NCBI GenBank assembly: GCA_002405435.1
Contig: DHLU01000108.1
Location: 1,871-15,939, forward strand
Source: Flavobacteriales bacterium UBA4660
GTDB taxonomy: Bacteria; Bacteroidota; Bacteroidia; Flavobacteriales_D; Sanyastnellaceae
Length of the DNA: 14,069 nt
Reading direction: 5' to 3'
Part shown: positions 13,390 through 14,069 of the stretch, piece by piece
Position numbering within the stretch: position 1 is the first letter of the stretch
How the letters are laid out: the number at the start of each line of letters is the position of its first letter
Program-made: the position numbers and the translations under genes
Notes under the pieces: model-generated
The model's database searches: none
Told to the model about the DNA's origin: nothing
What the model saw: the letters and a program-made list of their open reading frames with translations, nothing else

Positions 13390-14069
13390 ATGAATGTATT
13401 GATTCTGGGATCAGGCGGACGTGAGCATGCAATGGCATGGAAAATCGCGCAGAGTTCGCTGCTCACCCGCTTGTATATCTCACCCGGCAATGCCGGAACG
13501 GATAAAGTAGGCACCAATATAGAACTTCCTTCAGGTGATTTCCGCGCCATAGGTCGATGGGCGCTCGAAGCGGGCATTGATATGCTGGTCGTCGGACCTG
13601 AGCAACCGCTGGTGGAAGGTATTGCCGACTATTTTTCTGCAGAAGCCGCGCTGCGGCACATCAAAGTAATCGGGCCGGGAGCCAGCGGTGCACAGCTGGA
13701 AGGAAGCAAGGATTTTGCAAAGGCCTTTATGCAGCGGCACAACATTCCCACGGCGCGCTACCGGACCTTCGATGCCGCATCGCTTGAGGAGGGTATTCGT
13801 TTCATCGGTACGCTTGCACCACCTTACGTGCTCAAGGCAGACGGGCTGGCAGCCGGAAAGGGTGTGCTGATTGTGAACGATGCACAGGAAGCGGCGACCC
13901 AGTTGCGCAGTATGCTCGTTGAAGAGAGGTTCGGTGATGCCGGTCGCAAGGTGGTCATAGAAGAATTTCTCAGCGGAATTGAGGTGTCGATGTTCGTACT
14001 GACGGACGGGTTTTCTTATAAACTGCTGCCTGAGGCCAAGGATTACAAACGCATCGGAGAGGGCGATAC
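13390..14069 (+). CDS. purD: Phosphoribosylamine-glycine ligase, 3'-truncated by window edge
   Basis: The visible 226 codons encode the N-terminal and central parts of GAR synthetase, which joins phosphoribosylamine and glycine with ATP in the second step of purine synthesis. MNVLILGSGGREHAMAWKI is the diagnostic start. GPEQPLVEGIADYF and GPGASGAQLEGSKDFAKAFM follow as expected, then the ATP-grasp segment YVLKADGLAAGKGVLIV and EEFLSGIEVSMFVLTDG. No frameshift is seen in the visible part, and the gene continues beyond 14069. It is transcribed away from the GT2 gene from a 129-base spacer. The cytoplasmic role is unrelated to the neighbouring envelope genes. Confidence 0.95.
   Translation, partial: MNVLILGSGGREHAMAWKIAQSSLLTRLYISPGNAGTDKVGTNIELPSGDFRAIGRWALEAGIDMLVVGPEQPLVEGIADYFSAEAALRHIKVIGPGASGAQLEGSKDFAKAFMQRHNIPTARYRTFDAASLEEGIRFIGTLAPPYVLKADGLAAGKGVLIVNDAQEAATQLRSMLVEERFGDAGRKVVIEEFLSGIEVSMFVLTDGFSYKLLPEAKDYKRIGEGD

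Noticed and set aside
1..14069. Mobile elements, CRISPR arrays, tRNA or rRNA genes, phage or defence genes
   Set aside because: No transposase, integrase, repeat-spacer pattern, cloverleaf or rRNA-like segment was recognised on either strand.

Overview
The window looks like a Bacteroidota chromosome, most likely Flavobacteriales-like. G+C is about half or slightly above by eye. The evidence is the DUF4271-hemD-rnpA-S41 peptidase cluster, a secreted PKD-type protein with a terminal GCT...DGSC repeat, A-rich rather than Shine-Dalgarno-like sequence before starts, and at least one good match to the Bacteroidota promoter (TTTG / TAnnTTTG). No mobile element, CRISPR array, tRNA or rRNA was seen.

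Layout. (1) Positions 1-829 hold the C-terminal part of a TPR protein. (2) Positions 830-1354 carry no conventional gene but appear to be an elaborate regulatory leader: a promoter, then two successive units, each made of a short ORF with five consecutive TGT (Cys) codons followed by a strong terminator hairpin. In each unit an alternative pairing can disrupt the terminator. (3) Positions 1355-5052 are a five-gene same-strand unit: 1-Cys-type peroxiredoxin, PLP-dependent cysteine synthase (CysM-like), JAMM metalloprotease (Mec-like), ThiS/MoaD-like sulfur carrier (CysO-like), and a MoeB/ThiF-rhodanese fusion (MoeZ-like). (4) A secreted PKD/dockerin-like protein lies on the minus strand, tail to tail with the MoeZ gene. 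(5) Positions 6159-11578 are a plus-strand run: DUF4271 membrane protein, HemD, RnpA, S41 peptidase and an O-antigen ligase-like protein. (6) Two minus-strand glycosyltransferases (GT2 then GT9) follow, the GT9 gene overlapping the ligase gene tail to tail. (7) purD starts at 13390 and runs off the window.

Main point. The five-gene unit is a complete set for protein-thiocarboxylate-dependent cysteine synthesis, as characterised in Mycobacterium tuberculosis. MoeZ would activate the carrier C-terminus and load sulfur, CysM would use the thiocarboxylate to make carrier-bound cysteine, and the JAMM protease would release it. Two tandem poly-cysteine leader attenuators in front of a cysteine operon make strong biological sense: scarce Cys-tRNA would stall ribosomes on the Cys codons and let transcription through. 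The carrier also ends in Gly-Gly-Lys-Cys rather than Gly-Gly, so it probably needs proteolytic maturation, plausibly by the same JAMM protein. I know of poly-Cys attenuators in mycobacteria but of no description of this architecture in Bacteroidota.
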